Shown here one piece after another: positions 15,182 to 23,157 of a stretch of 28,680 nt of DNA. The stretch comes from WLMZ01 sp043747765 (GTDB lineage Bacteria > Actinomycetota > Acidimicrobiia > Acidimicrobiales > Ilumatobacteraceae). The notes beneath the pieces are model-generated. The model searched no databases. It was given only the letters and a program-made list of their open reading frames with translations, and was not told where the DNA came from. The stretch's first letter is position 1, and every line of letters starts with the position of its first letter. Location of the stretch: the NCBI GenBank assembly GCA_043747765.1, contig JAYTOM010000096.1, forward strand, positions 1 through 28,680, given 5' to 3'. Position numbers and translations under genes: made by a program.

Positions 15182-16573
15182 TCAGCGGGCGGCGGCGGTC
15201 TCGACGAACTTCTCGACCGCGACGAGGTCGTTGATCACCCGGTTCGTGTGCTCGGTGCGGTCGAAGATGTCGGCCATGTGCGCCGGCAACGGGGGATGAA
15301 CGCCTGTCGCCCGAAACACAGCGTCGGGAAACTTCGCCGGGTGCGCGGTCGCCAGCGTGACGACGGGACGACCGTCGGCGGTGGCACGTAGTTGGTGAAC
15401 TGCCGCCGTTCCGGTTGCCGTGTGCGGATCAATCAGTTGACCACTCGATTCGTGGATCCGGCGGATCTCGTCGATCGTCGCCTCGTCGTCGAATCGGGCA
15501 GCACGGAACGACGGCGTGATCCACCGCGCGACCTGATCGGCTTCGATCTGCAGCGAACCGGTGTGCCGGAACCGCTGCAATTGTTCAGCCGTCATCCCAC
15601 CGTCGCGGCCGTTCATCTCGAAGAGCAGCCGCTCGAAGTTGGACGAGACCTGGATGTCCATCGACGGGCTGACGGTCGGCGTGACGGTTCGCGCCGACAT
15701 GTCGTTGTCGTTGATGAACCGGGTCAGAATATCATTCGAGTTGCTGGCAACGATGAAGTCCTTGATCGGTGCTCCCATCTCGCGAGCGATCCAGCCACTG
15801 AGGACGTTGCCGAAGTTGCCGGTCGGCACGCTGAACGTGACGGGTGAATCAGCTGTGGCGCCGAGGGACCTGCAGGCAGTCACGTAGTACACGATCTGGG
15901 CCATCACGCGCACCCAGTTGATGCTGTTCACAGCGGACAGTTGCATCCGCTGACGGAACGGCTCGTCGTTGAACATCGCCTTGACGAGATCCTGGCAGTC
16001 GTCGAACGTCCCGTCGACAGCGACCGTGTGCACGTTCGGCGATTCGACGGTGGTCATCTGCTTGCGTTGCACGTCGCTGGTGCGGCCGTACGGATACAGG
16101 ATGACGATATCCACGTTGCTGCAGTTCTTGACGGCATCGATCGCGGCGCTTCCGGTGTCGCCGCTCGTCGCACCGACGATGGTCACGCGCTGATGTCGTT
16201 GGCTCAGCACGTGGTCGAACAATCGACCGACCAACTGCAGGGCGACGTCCTTGAACGCCAACGTCGGACCGTGGAACTGCTCGAGCAGCCACTCGTTGGC
16301 GCCGATCTGGGCCAACGGCACCACGGCGTCGTGACGGAAGGTGGCGTAGGCGTCGTGACACAGCCGATCGAACGTCTCGGGGTCGATCTCGTCGCTGACG
16401 AACGGCGACATGACCGCGACAGCCACATCGGCGTATGAGCGGCACTGGTCGAGGTTCGCCAGCTTCGGCCAGGTCTCGGGCAGGTACAGCCCGCCGTCGC
16501 TGGCCAGTCCGGCGAGCAGCACATCGCAGAACCCGAGTTCCGGAGCGGTACCCCGCGTGGACACGTAGCGCAT
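15182..16573 (-). CDS. thrC: threonine synthase
   Basis: The 463-aa PLP enzyme converts O-phosphohomoserine to threonine. SDGGLYLPE (25-33) is the threonine-synthase N-terminal signature; HGPTLAFKD carries the PLP lysine (K108); GATSGDTGSAAIDA and VPTGNFGN are the phosphate-binding and cofactor loops. The length and the ~80-residue N-terminal domain indicate the longer bacterial/yeast-type class and not the short class. It starts 6 bp after hom stops, so the two form one operon. thrB (homoserine kinase), needed to make its substrate, does not follow; rho does. Confidence 0.96.
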   Translation of the reverse strand: MRYVSTRGTAPELGFCDVLLAGLASDGGLYLPETWPKLANLDQCRSYADVAVAVMSPFVSDEIDPETFDRLCHDAYATFRHDAVVPLAQIGANEWLLEQFHGPTLAFKDVALQLVGRLFDHVLSQRHQRVTIVGATSGDTGSAAIDAVKNCSNVDIVILYPYGRTSDVQRKQMTTVESPNVHTVAVDGTFDDCQDLVKAMFNDEPFRQRMQLSAVNSINWVRVMAQIVYYVTACRSLGATADSPVTFSVPTGNFGNVLSGWIAREMGAPIKDFIVASNSNDILTRFINDNDMSARTVTPTVSPSMDIQVSSNFERLLFEMNGRDGGMTAEQLQRFRHTGSLQIEADQVARWITPSFRAARFDDEATIDEIRRIHESSGQLIDPHTATGTAAVHQLRATADGRPVVTLATAHPAKFPDAVFRATGVHPPLPAHMADIFDRTEHTNRVINDLVAVEKFVETAAAR

Positions 16574-16579
16574 CGTGAC

Positions 16580-17875
16580 TCAGCCGCCGATGACGCGCAG
16601 CAGACTGCCGATCCGCGTCACCACATCGAGGTCGCGCAGCTCGCGGAGGCAGGTCTGGACCGACGATTCACGGGCGCTGTGGGTGATGAACACCAACCGG
16701 GCGTCGTCGCGTAGGCCCTCCTGCTCCATTGCCCGGACGCTGACGTCGTTGCGAGCCAGGACGCCGGCGACGGCGTGAAGCACGCCGGGACGGTCGGCGA
16801 CGTCGAGACTGATCAAGTATTCCGAACTGGTCGCATCGATTGGGCGGATCTTGGCCCGACCGAACGATCCGAGCGAGCCGTGCGTGCCTTGGCGCAGGTT
16901 CACCGCGGCATCGATCACGTCACCCAGAACTGCGCTGGCCGTTGGCATCCCGCCCGCACCACGACCGTAGAACATCAGAGACCCGACGGCTGCGCCTTCG
17001 ACGAAAACGGCGTTGTAGCTCTCGCGCACGCTGGCCAAGGGATGATGCTTGGGAACCATTGCCGGATGGACGCGCACGGCGACCTCGCCATCAATCGGAT
17101 CCTGCTCGCAGATGGCCAACAGTTTGACGACGTAACCGAGTCGCGTCGCCATTGAGATGTCAGCGGCGGTCACACCGCTGATTCCTTCGTGATAGACGTC
17201 ACCGGCGACGACCCTTGTTCCGAACGAGATGGTCGCGATGATCGCTGCTTTGGCCCCGGCGTCGAAGCCCTCGACATCGGCAGTCGGGTCGCGTTCAGCG
17301 AACCCGAGCCGCTGGGCCTCGGAGAGCGCAGCCGAGTAGTCGGCGCCGTCCTCGGTCATCTTGGTCAGGATGAAGTTCGTCGTTCCGTTGACGATGCCGA
17401 GCACGCGCAGGATCGGCTCGCCGCGAAGGCTTTCGCGTAGTGCTCTGATCAGTGGGATACCACCGGCGACAGCGGCTTCGAAGAGCAGGTCGACGCCAGC
17501 CGCGTCGGCCGCGCCGTACAGTTCGGTTCCGACGTTGGCCAACAGTTCCTTGTTCGCGGTGACGACTGGCTTGCCCTTGCCCAGCGCCGTCACGATCAGC
17601 TCGCGGGCGGGTTCGATACCACCGATCACTTCGACGACCAGGTCGACCTCGGCGTCGTCGACAACGACGTGGGCATCGCGGACGAGGACGCCAGGAGCGA
17701 GGTGGACTTCGCGCTCACGGGACAGATTGCGGACCGCGACCCGGGTGACCTCGAGGCGAATCCCGGTCCGAGCCTCGATCGAATCGGCCTGCTGCGCAAC
17801 GAGTTGGATGAACGACGCACCGACGTTCCCGCAACCCAAGACACCGATCCGTACACGATTTCCCTGAAGACCCAC
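16580..17875 (-). CDS. hom: homoserine dehydrogenase with ACT domain
   Basis: The 431-aa enzyme reduces aspartate semialdehyde to homoserine, the branch to threonine and methionine. RIGVLGCGNVGASF (9-22) binds NAD(P)H; NGTTNFILTKM and the ERDPTADVEGFDAGAKAAI stretch hold the catalytic Lys and Asp region. The C-terminal ACT domain (DVADRPGVLHAVAGVLARNDVSVRAMEQEG) is the usual site of threonine feedback control. Start is GTG 17875: TAGCCT (17882-17887, minus) ends 6 nt upstream, a leaderless arrangement. The dispersed repeat (copy B) lies directly upstream, between this gene and the divergent reductase gene. Confidence 0.96.
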   Translation of the reverse strand: MGLQGNRVRIGVLGCGNVGASFIQLVAQQADSIEARTGIRLEVTRVAVRNLSREREVHLAPGVLVRDAHVVVDDAEVDLVVEVIGGIEPARELIVTALGKGKPVVTANKELLANVGTELYGAADAAGVDLLFEAAVAGGIPLIRALRESLRGEPILRVLGIVNGTTNFILTKMTEDGADYSAALSEAQRLGFAERDPTADVEGFDAGAKAAIIATISFGTRVVAGDVYHEGISGVTAADISMATRLGYVVKLLAICEQDPIDGEVAVRVHPAMVPKHHPLASVRESYNAVFVEGAAVGSLMFYGRGAGGMPTASAVLGDVIDAAVNLRQGTHGSLGSFGRAKIRPIDATSSEYLISLDVADRPGVLHAVAGVLARNDVSVRAMEQEGLRDDARLVFITHSARESSVQTCLRELRDLDVVTRIGSLLRVIGG

Positions 17876-17881
17876 GCCCGC

Positions 17882-17887
17882 AGGCTA
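17882..17887 (-). promoter_or_regulatory. -10-like box for leaderless hom
   Basis: Minus-strand TAGCCT is followed by GCGGGC and then the GTG start of hom. No ribosome site is present. Together with CACGAT at 17974-17979 on the plus strand it brackets the dispersed repeat between two divergent promoters. Confidence 0.45.
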
Positions 17888-17902
17888 CGCAACCCCACCC
17901 CC

Positions 17903-17966
17903 AGTTCCGCGAGCGTTTTCGTTCCCTATAGCGCGCTTTCGACTGCAAACTTCTGCAAGCACCGCC
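17903..17966 (+). repeat. 64-bp dispersed intergenic repeat, copy B
   Basis: Matches 399-462 at 59 of 64 bases in the same orientation. It lies in the hom/reductase divergent gap, starting 28 bp upstream of hom and ending 19 bp before the reductase GTG, so it occupies the -35 regions of both divergent promoters. This copy has CCTATAGCG where copy A has CCTCTACCG. Confidence 0.85.
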
Positions 17967-17973
17967 TCTGTGG

Positions 17974-17979
17974 CACGAT
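17974..17979 (+). promoter_or_regulatory. -10-like box for leaderless reductase gene
   Basis: CACGAT is followed by CTTGGG and the GTG at 17986. The same CACNAT word with similar spacing precedes lysA and argS. Confidence 0.4.
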
Positions 17980-17985
17980 CTTGGG

Positions 17986-18966
17986 GTGCGCTACATCATC
18001 TATGGAGCAGGCGGAATCGGCGGAGTGGTCGGCGCGCGTTTGGCTCAACATGGACACGAGGTCGTCCTCATCGCCCGGGGCCGTCACGCGTCCGTGATTC
18101 GCGAACGTGGGCTGCACCTCCAATCGCCCGACGGTACCGTTGTCCTGCGGCTCCCCGTTGTCGAATCCCCGGCCGAGATCGAGTTCGTTGCGCGCCGGGG
18201 AAGTGACCGTGGCGACGTGGTGATGATCGCAGTAAAGAGCCAGGACACCGCTGCTGCGCTCGACGCACTGGCCGTGGTGGCTCCCCCCGTGTTGCCGATC
18301 GTCTGCCTGCAGAACGGCGTTGACAACGAACGGATCGCACTGCGTCGATTCACCGATGTGTACGCCGTGCCGGTCGTGTGTCCGACCGGCCACCTCGAGC
18401 CAGGAGTCGTCACGGTCTACTCGGCGCCGATCAGCGGCGTGTTCGACATCGGCCGCTACCCCAGCGGCAGCGACGAAATCTGTACGACGGTTGCCGCCGC
18501 GATGACGGATTCGACGTTCGTCTCGGTGGTCCGCGACGACGTGATGCGTTGGAAGTACGCAAAGTTGATGAACAACCTCGGCAACGCGATCGAGGCGTTG
18601 TGTGGTCCTGCAAAGAACTCGCTCGAGGCGATGGTTCGCGCAGAGGGTGAAGCCGTGCTCCGTGCCGCTGACATCGATTTCGCATCACAGGAGGAGGACC
18701 GTCAACGGCGCGGCGATCTGTTGCAGCTGCGTCCGGTCGATGGGCAGCGACGTGGCGGCGGGTCGACGTGGCAGAGCCTGGCTCGCGGAATCGGCGGAGT
18801 CGAGACCGATTACCTGAACGGCGAGATCGTGCTGCTCGGCCGGCTCCACGGTGTGCCGACTCCGGTCAACGAGACCTTGCAGCGACTGATGTCGGTCGCT
18901 GCGGCAACGAGGCAGCCGCCGGCGAGCATGACGGAACAACAGATCATCGCTCAGATCGAGAGGTGA
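17986..18966 (+). CDS. ketopantoate reductase family (ApbA/PanE-like) oxidoreductase
   Basis: The 326-aa product starts with YGAGGIGGVVGARL (6-19), the NADPH-binding glycine motif of the PanE/ApbA family, and has the conserved VKSQDTAAAL and LQNGVDN blocks; RWKYAKLMNNLGNAI contains the catalytic-type Lys. PanE reduces 2-dehydropantoate to pantoate for coenzyme A synthesis, but many paralogues act on other 2-oxo acids, so the substrate is open. The gene is a single plus-strand gene inside the minus-strand lysA-hom block and ends 10 bp from the convergent PemK-like gene. GTG 17986 is supported by a -10-like box 6 nt upstream. Confidence 0.88.
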   Translation: MRYIIYGAGGIGGVVGARLAQHGHEVVLIARGRHASVIRERGLHLQSPDGTVVLRLPVVESPAEIEFVARRGSDRGDVVMIAVKSQDTAAALDALAVVAPPVLPIVCLQNGVDNERIALRRFTDVYAVPVVCPTGHLEPGVVTVYSAPISGVFDIGRYPSGSDEICTTVAAAMTDSTFVSVVRDDVMRWKYAKLMNNLGNAIEALCGPAKNSLEAMVRAEGEAVLRAADIDFASQEEDRQRRGDLLQLRPVDGQRRGGGSTWQSLARGIGGVETDYLNGEIVLLGRLHGVPTPVNETLQRLMSVAAATRQPPASMTEQQIIAQIER

Positions 18967-18976
18967 GCACAGCGCA

Positions 18977-19474
18977 TCAATTGTGAAGCGCGTGCACGAT
19001 CTGGTCGAAGTGCCTGCGGTCGAGGATTGCACCCTCTCGGCGCACCTTCGACGGGTCGACGTCGAGGATCCGGTCGAGTTTGGCATAGCTCGTGCGTCCC
19101 TCCTGATCCCATGAGCCCACGCCGACCGAGACCTGACGTTCGTTGTCGTGGACCTTCGACGTCAGCGGAACACCGACCAGCATCGTCGGCCCGCGTCGGC
19201 CGATGATCACCACCGGCCGGTCCTTTCCCTGTACGGGATCTTCCTCCCACGGCACCCACGTCCACACCACTTCACCCGGATCGGGGTCGCCGTCCAAATT
19301 CGGGTTGTATTGAACCGTTACACCCGCCAACGCCGAGTCACGAGACGCGGCGGCGGAACTCGGCGACGTCGAACCTGTCGGGTGCGTCTTATGCGTCTGA
19401 TCCGTTGGGGGCTGCTGCTTGCGCGAGATCGTGCGGGCGATCGACCGCAGCATCTGCGAGAACTTGCCAGCCAT
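18977..19474 (-). CDS. PemK/MazF-family protein, apparently without antitoxin
   Basis: The 165-aa product has a ~55-residue basic then Ser/Thr/Pro-rich N-terminus and a C-terminal PemK/MazF-like SH3-type barrel: GDPDPGEVVWTWVPWEEDPVQGKDRPVVIIGRRG followed by VGVPLTSK and a late DPSKVRREGAILDRRHFDQI. GKDRPVVI is the family's KxRPxxV element. MazF enzymes cleave mRNA, but the long N-terminal extension and lack of a small antitoxin gene alongside suggest a housekeeping member. ATG 19474 is preferred over a TTG at 19504 inside lysA. It starts 15 bp beyond the lysA stop and is probably co-transcribed with lysA. Confidence 0.75.
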   Translation of the reverse strand: MAGKFSQMLRSIARTISRKQQPPTDQTHKTHPTGSTSPSSAAASRDSALAGVTVQYNPNLDGDPDPGEVVWTWVPWEEDPVQGKDRPVVIIGRRGPTMLVGVPLTSKVHDNERQVSVGVGSWDQEGRTSYAKLDRILDVDPSKVRREGAILDRRHFDQIVHALHN

Positions 19475-19488
19475 CGTGATGCTGCGAT

Positions 19489-20781
19489 TCAGCCGACGTC
19501 GCAAGCGAGCAGGTCGTCGAACGTCTCGCGCCGCACGACGAGTCGAGCGACGCCGTCGGCAACGAACACCACTGCCGGCCGAGTGACCTTGTTGTAGTTG
19601 CTGCCCATGCTGTGGCCGTAGGCGCCGGTGACCGCTGTGGCGATGACGTCGCCGACGACCACTCCTTCGGGGAGCGCAGCGTCGAAGATCAACACATCGC
19701 CACTCTCGCAGTGCTTACCGACCAGACGCGCCGAGGCAGTGCGCTCGGCTGCAGCAGCGCGCGGCAGGAAGGCCTCGTAGCCACTCCCGTACAGAACGGG
19801 CCGAGGGTTGTCGCTCATCCCGCCATCGACCGCGATGTACGTGCGGATGCCGGGAATGTCCTTCACCGTTCCGACCGAGTACAGCGTCACCGCGGCCGCT
19901 GCGACGATCGACCGTCCCGGCTCGACGCTGACGCGCGAACATACACCCATCGATGCGCACGCGTCGAGCAGAACACTGCCCCACTGGGTGATGCTCGGCG
20001 CTTCCTCGCCAACGGTGTAAGCGACACCGAGCCCACCGCCGAGGATCAGTTCTGGAAGGTTCAACGGAATCGCGAACGTGGCCATCACCTCGGCAGCCCT
20101 GGCGAAGTTCGACGCTGCGAAGACGTTCGAGCCGATGTGGCAGTGGACGCCGACGAGGTTCATCGAGGACGAATCTCGAGCCCGCTCGACGGCGCGCATC
20201 GCATCGCCGTTACCGAGGTTGAAACCGAACTTGCTGTCGTCCTGGCCCGTCGCGATGAACTCGTGGGTGTGGGCGTGCACACCAGGCGTGATGCGCAGCA
20301 CGACTTTCGGTACCGGCAGTCCAGCATCGACCAGGTCGTCGATGCGGTCCATCTCGTCGAAGCTGTCGACGACGATCTGGCGCACGCCCGCTGACAGCGC
20401 CATGCGCAATTCGTCGGCACTCTTGTTGTTGCCGTGAAAGGTGCATGCGTCGGCAGGAACTCCGGCTGCGAGCGCGACGTGCAATTCGCCGCCGGTGGCG
20501 ACATCGAGCAGGAGGCCCTCCTCGTAGGCCAGCGTTGCCATTGCTCGGCAGAGGAACGCCTTTGTCGCGTAGACCACGTTCTGATATCCGAACGCGGCAA
20601 CGGCTTCGCGGCACCGATTGCGGAGGTGGGTTTCGTCGTAGACGAACAGCGGGGTGCCGTACGTTGCCGCCAGATCAGTCAGCGAACATCCACCGATTGT
20701 CATCGCGCCGCTATCGGTGAGCGCGGCGGTGTCGGGGAGCAGGCCCATCGGAATAGCTGTCGAGGTCGGTTGATCGGCCAT
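19489..20781 (-). CDS. lysA: diaminopimelate decarboxylase
   Basis: The 430-aa PLP enzyme removes CO2 from meso-diaminopimelate to give lysine. VVYATKAFL holds the PLP lysine (K74), HCHIGSN the stacking His, LGGGLG the phosphate loop, EPGRSI the conserved Glu-Pro-Gly and KHCESGDVL the active-site Cys-Glu-Ser-Gly. YNKVTRPAVV closes the barrel. ATG 20781 gives a family-like start; the frame stays open for another 51 codons upstream but that part overlaps promoter sequence. CACAAT (20791-20796, minus) ends 9 nt before the ATG, as in argS, and no ribosome site is visible. Gap to argS is 80 bp. Confidence 0.96.
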   Translation of the reverse strand: MADQPTSTAIPMGLLPDTAALTDSGAMTIGGCSLTDLAATYGTPLFVYDETHLRNRCREAVAAFGYQNVVYATKAFLCRAMATLAYEEGLLLDVATGGELHVALAAGVPADACTFHGNNKSADELRMALSAGVRQIVVDSFDEMDRIDDLVDAGLPVPKVVLRITPGVHAHTHEFIATGQDDSKFGFNLGNGDAMRAVERARDSSSMNLVGVHCHIGSNVFAASNFARAAEVMATFAIPLNLPELILGGGLGVAYTVGEEAPSITQWGSVLLDACASMGVCSRVSVEPGRSIVAAAAVTLYSVGTVKDIPGIRTYIAVDGGMSDNPRPVLYGSGYEAFLPRAAAAERTASARLVGKHCESGDVLIFDAALPEGVVVGDVIATAVTGAYGHSMGSNYNKVTRPAVVFVADGVARLVVRRETFDDLLACDVG

Positions 20782-20790
20782 GGAAAGACC

Positions 20791-20796
20791 ATTGTG
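20791..20796 (-). promoter_or_regulatory. -10-like CACAAT box for leaderless lysA
   Basis: Minus-strand CACAAT, then 9 bases, then ATG. The word, the following GG and the spacing are the same as at argS (22608-22613), suggesting a shared promoter type. Confidence 0.4.
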
Positions 20797-20861
20797 TCGC
20801 GTCGGGCGACGCAAAACCTCGCTGACCGTTGCGCGGCTGATCGGGCGCGACCTCCCCGCGA

Positions 20862-22598
20862 TCACATTCGATCGGGTGCTGTGATCCCCAGCAGATCGAG
20901 ACCTCGGGCAAGGACGCGCGCCGTCACATCGCACAACGCGAGCCGACCCTGTCTCGTCGCCTCGTCCTCAGCCTTGAGTACCGGGCAGTGCTCGTAGAAC
21001 GCGGTGAAATCCTGGGCGAGATCGAACAGGTACGTGCACAGCCGGTGCGGGCTGTACTTCTCGATCGTGTCCCAGATGGCGCTGTCAAAGGCCAACAGAC
21101 GCTTGGCCAGATCGCGTTCTTGCGGCGCGCCCAACACGACCGGATTGCCGCGCACGCTGGCTCTGTCGATCTCGGCCCGGCGGAAGATGCTGCAGATCCG
21201 CGCATGGGCGTACTGCAGATACGGGGCCGTGTTGCCGTCGAAGGCCAACATCCGGTCCCAATCGAAGATGTAATCCTTGATCCGGTCGGTCGACAGGTCG
21301 GCGTACTTGACGGCGCCGATTCCGATGACATGGGCGATGGCAGCACGCTCGTCAGCGGAAAGGTCGGGGTTCTTCTCGGCCACCGATATGGCGGCGCGAT
21401 CGACTGCCTCGTCCAACAGGTCGATGAACTTCAACGGCTCGCCGCTGCGACTCTTCAACATCTTGCGGTCCGGTCCGAGGACGCTGCCGAACATGACGTG
21501 CACGGCTTCGGTGGGAGGCTCGAGCCAGCCCGCCATCTCGGCGACCTTGAACACCATCGCGAAATGCTGAGCCTGTGGAGCACCGACGACGTACAGCAGG
21601 AGGTCGCCCTTGACACGCTCGACGCGGTCGATGACACATGCCAGATCGCTGGTGCTGTAATTGAAACCGCCGCCACGCTTCTGGGCAATCAACGGAAGCG
21701 GGTCTCCCTCGCGATTCGTGAAGCCGGGCGGGAACACGACGTCGGCACCATCGCTCTCGACCAACAGATCAGCAGCTTTCAGGCGGTCCATCACCTCGGG
21801 TAGGAGGTCGTTGTACATGCTCTCTCCGGCGATGTCCTCGTCGGTCAGGAGCACGCCGAGCTTGGCGTACACAGCATTGAAGTGCTTGGTGCTCTGGGCG
21901 ACGAGCAGGTGCCACAGACGCATCGTCTCCGGATCACCACCCTGCAGCAGCACGACGCGATGACGGGCGCGGTCCTGCAGCACCGGATCGGCGTCGAACT
22001 TCGCTCGTGCCTCGCGATAGAAGGTGTCAAGATCGCCGAGCGAGAGGTCGTCGGCAGCCTCGGTCTCGCCGAGGTCGACGAGGTGCTCGATCAGCATCCC
22101 GAACGGTGTGCCCCAGTCGCCGATGTGGTTCTCTCGGATGACGGTATGACCGACGTACGTCATCAACCGAACCAGGGCATCACCGATGACAGTGGTGCGG
22201 AGATGACCGACGTGCATCTCTTTGGCCACGTTGGGGGCGGAATAGTCGATGACGACACGCTTGACAATGGCGGCCGAGCGGACCCCGAGTCGGTCATCTG
22301 CGGCAGCAGCGTTCAACTGCTCGGCGAGGAACGCATCGGAGAAGGTGAGGTTGAGAAATCCAGGTTTGGCGATCTCCGCGGAACTGCAGATCGGGTCCAG
22401 CACCGAACGGGCCTCGGCGAGCACGGCTTCGGCCACCTCAAACGGAATCAGCCCGAGCCGCTTGGCGATCGCCATGGCCCCGTTGGCCTGCGCGTCGGCA
22501 CGGTCACTCGGTCGAACCATCGGGTCTGCGCCCGCGCCACCAACGGCGACGAAAGCGGGAACGAGCAGTTCAGCGACGGTGACGATCGGATCAGCCAT
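20862..22598 (-). CDS. argS: arginyl-tRNA synthetase
   Basis: The 578-aa class I enzyme charges tRNA-Arg. SAPNVAKEMHVGHLRTT contains the HIGH-equivalent HVGH (129-132) and KMLKSRSG (from 379) is the KMSKS-equivalent loop. The C-terminal half has the DALR-type anticodon domain ending ARVLARGLDLLGITAPDRM. ATG 22598 is chosen: MADPIVTVAELL is the normal start, while a further 336 open codons upstream are Pro/Ser/Thr-rich and not conserved in character. CACAAT (22608-22613, minus) ends 9 nt before the ATG. It heads the lysine/threonine block as in many actinobacteria. Confidence 0.97.
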   Translation of the reverse strand: MADPIVTVAELLVPAFVAVGGAGADPMVRPSDRADAQANGAMAIAKRLGLIPFEVAEAVLAEARSVLDPICSSAEIAKPGFLNLTFSDAFLAEQLNAAAADDRLGVRSAAIVKRVVIDYSAPNVAKEMHVGHLRTTVIGDALVRLMTYVGHTVIRENHIGDWGTPFGMLIEHLVDLGETEAADDLSLGDLDTFYREARAKFDADPVLQDRARHRVVLLQGGDPETMRLWHLLVAQSTKHFNAVYAKLGVLLTDEDIAGESMYNDLLPEVMDRLKAADLLVESDGADVVFPPGFTNREGDPLPLIAQKRGGGFNYSTSDLACVIDRVERVKGDLLLYVVGAPQAQHFAMVFKVAEMAGWLEPPTEAVHVMFGSVLGPDRKMLKSRSGEPLKFIDLLDEAVDRAAISVAEKNPDLSADERAAIAHVIGIGAVKYADLSTDRIKDYIFDWDRMLAFDGNTAPYLQYAHARICSIFRRAEIDRASVRGNPVVLGAPQERDLAKRLLAFDSAIWDTIEKYSPHRLCTYLFDLAQDFTAFYEHCPVLKAEDEATRQGRLALCDVTARVLARGLDLLGITAPDRM

Positions 22599-22607
22599 GG
22601 GTGATCC

Positions 22608-22613
22608 ATTGTG
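22608..22613 (-). promoter_or_regulatory. -10-like CACAAT box for leaderless argS
   Basis: Minus-strand CACAATGG followed by 7 bases and ATG; identical word and spacing to lysA. No purine-rich ribosome site is present. Confidence 0.4.
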
Positions 22614-23157
22614 CCGGATCGGCGCAGTCATTCCAGCGGCGTTTCTATCGCTCACCCACTCGGGGGTCCGGCGTGCGTTCCACGCATCCCCGCCGCTAAC
22701 GCGTTTTTGGTCTATAGCCCTCGTGGCGATGGCGCGGAATTGCAACCGGGCTGCAAGTGGTTGGGTCGTGATCTTGTCTTTGGATCGCTGTTTGTCATTT
22801 TCTGGAACGTCACGCTGTCTGCCCTGCTCAGGGCACATGAACGCCGATCCTGTTGCACGGCATCGGCAAGCCAAGAAGGTCTCTCTGCGCTTCGCGTCGG
22901 TGGGCTTGGGTGATGCGCGAGCATCGTGCTCGTAACGGTTGGCGGGTTCTGGGAACGGACGGGTGGTGTGGCTCGTGGCTTGTCCAGCTCTGTCCAGTTT
23001 TGTCGTGTGCTGGGATGGTTTCAGCGTCTGCGGTAGCGGTACATGGGGTATGCGGGTCGGCGGCCGAATCTGGCAGGGTTCGGAACACTTGGTTGGCGAC
23101 GGAGGCCGTTTTCGCGGGTGAAGGGTCAAGGGTCCATGTAGGGGTGTTCCTGTTGGG
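22614..23157. other. gene-free stretch upstream of argS
   Basis: No reading frame here has convincing protein character; the open frames on both strands have skewed, low-complexity products. It contains a diverged relative of the dispersed repeat at 22701-22757 (blocks GCGTTTT, CTATAG, TGCAA and CTGCAAG in the same order) and a short palindrome, TGCCCTG/CAGGGCA, at 22820-22835. Confidence 0.5.
22701..22757 (+). repeat. possible diverged copy C of the dispersed repeat
   Basis: GCGTTTTTGG (22701), CTATAG (22712-22717), TGCAA (22741-22745) and CTGCAAG (22751-22757) repeat the order of blocks in copy B (GCGTTTTCG, CTATAG, TGCAAA, CTGCAAG), but the middle spacer is about 11 bp longer. It lies about 100 bp upstream of argS. 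Weak on its own. Confidence 0.35.

Noticed and set aside
18977..19474. Complete toxin-antitoxin system
   Set aside because: Only the PemK/MazF-like gene is present; neither side holds a small antitoxin gene.
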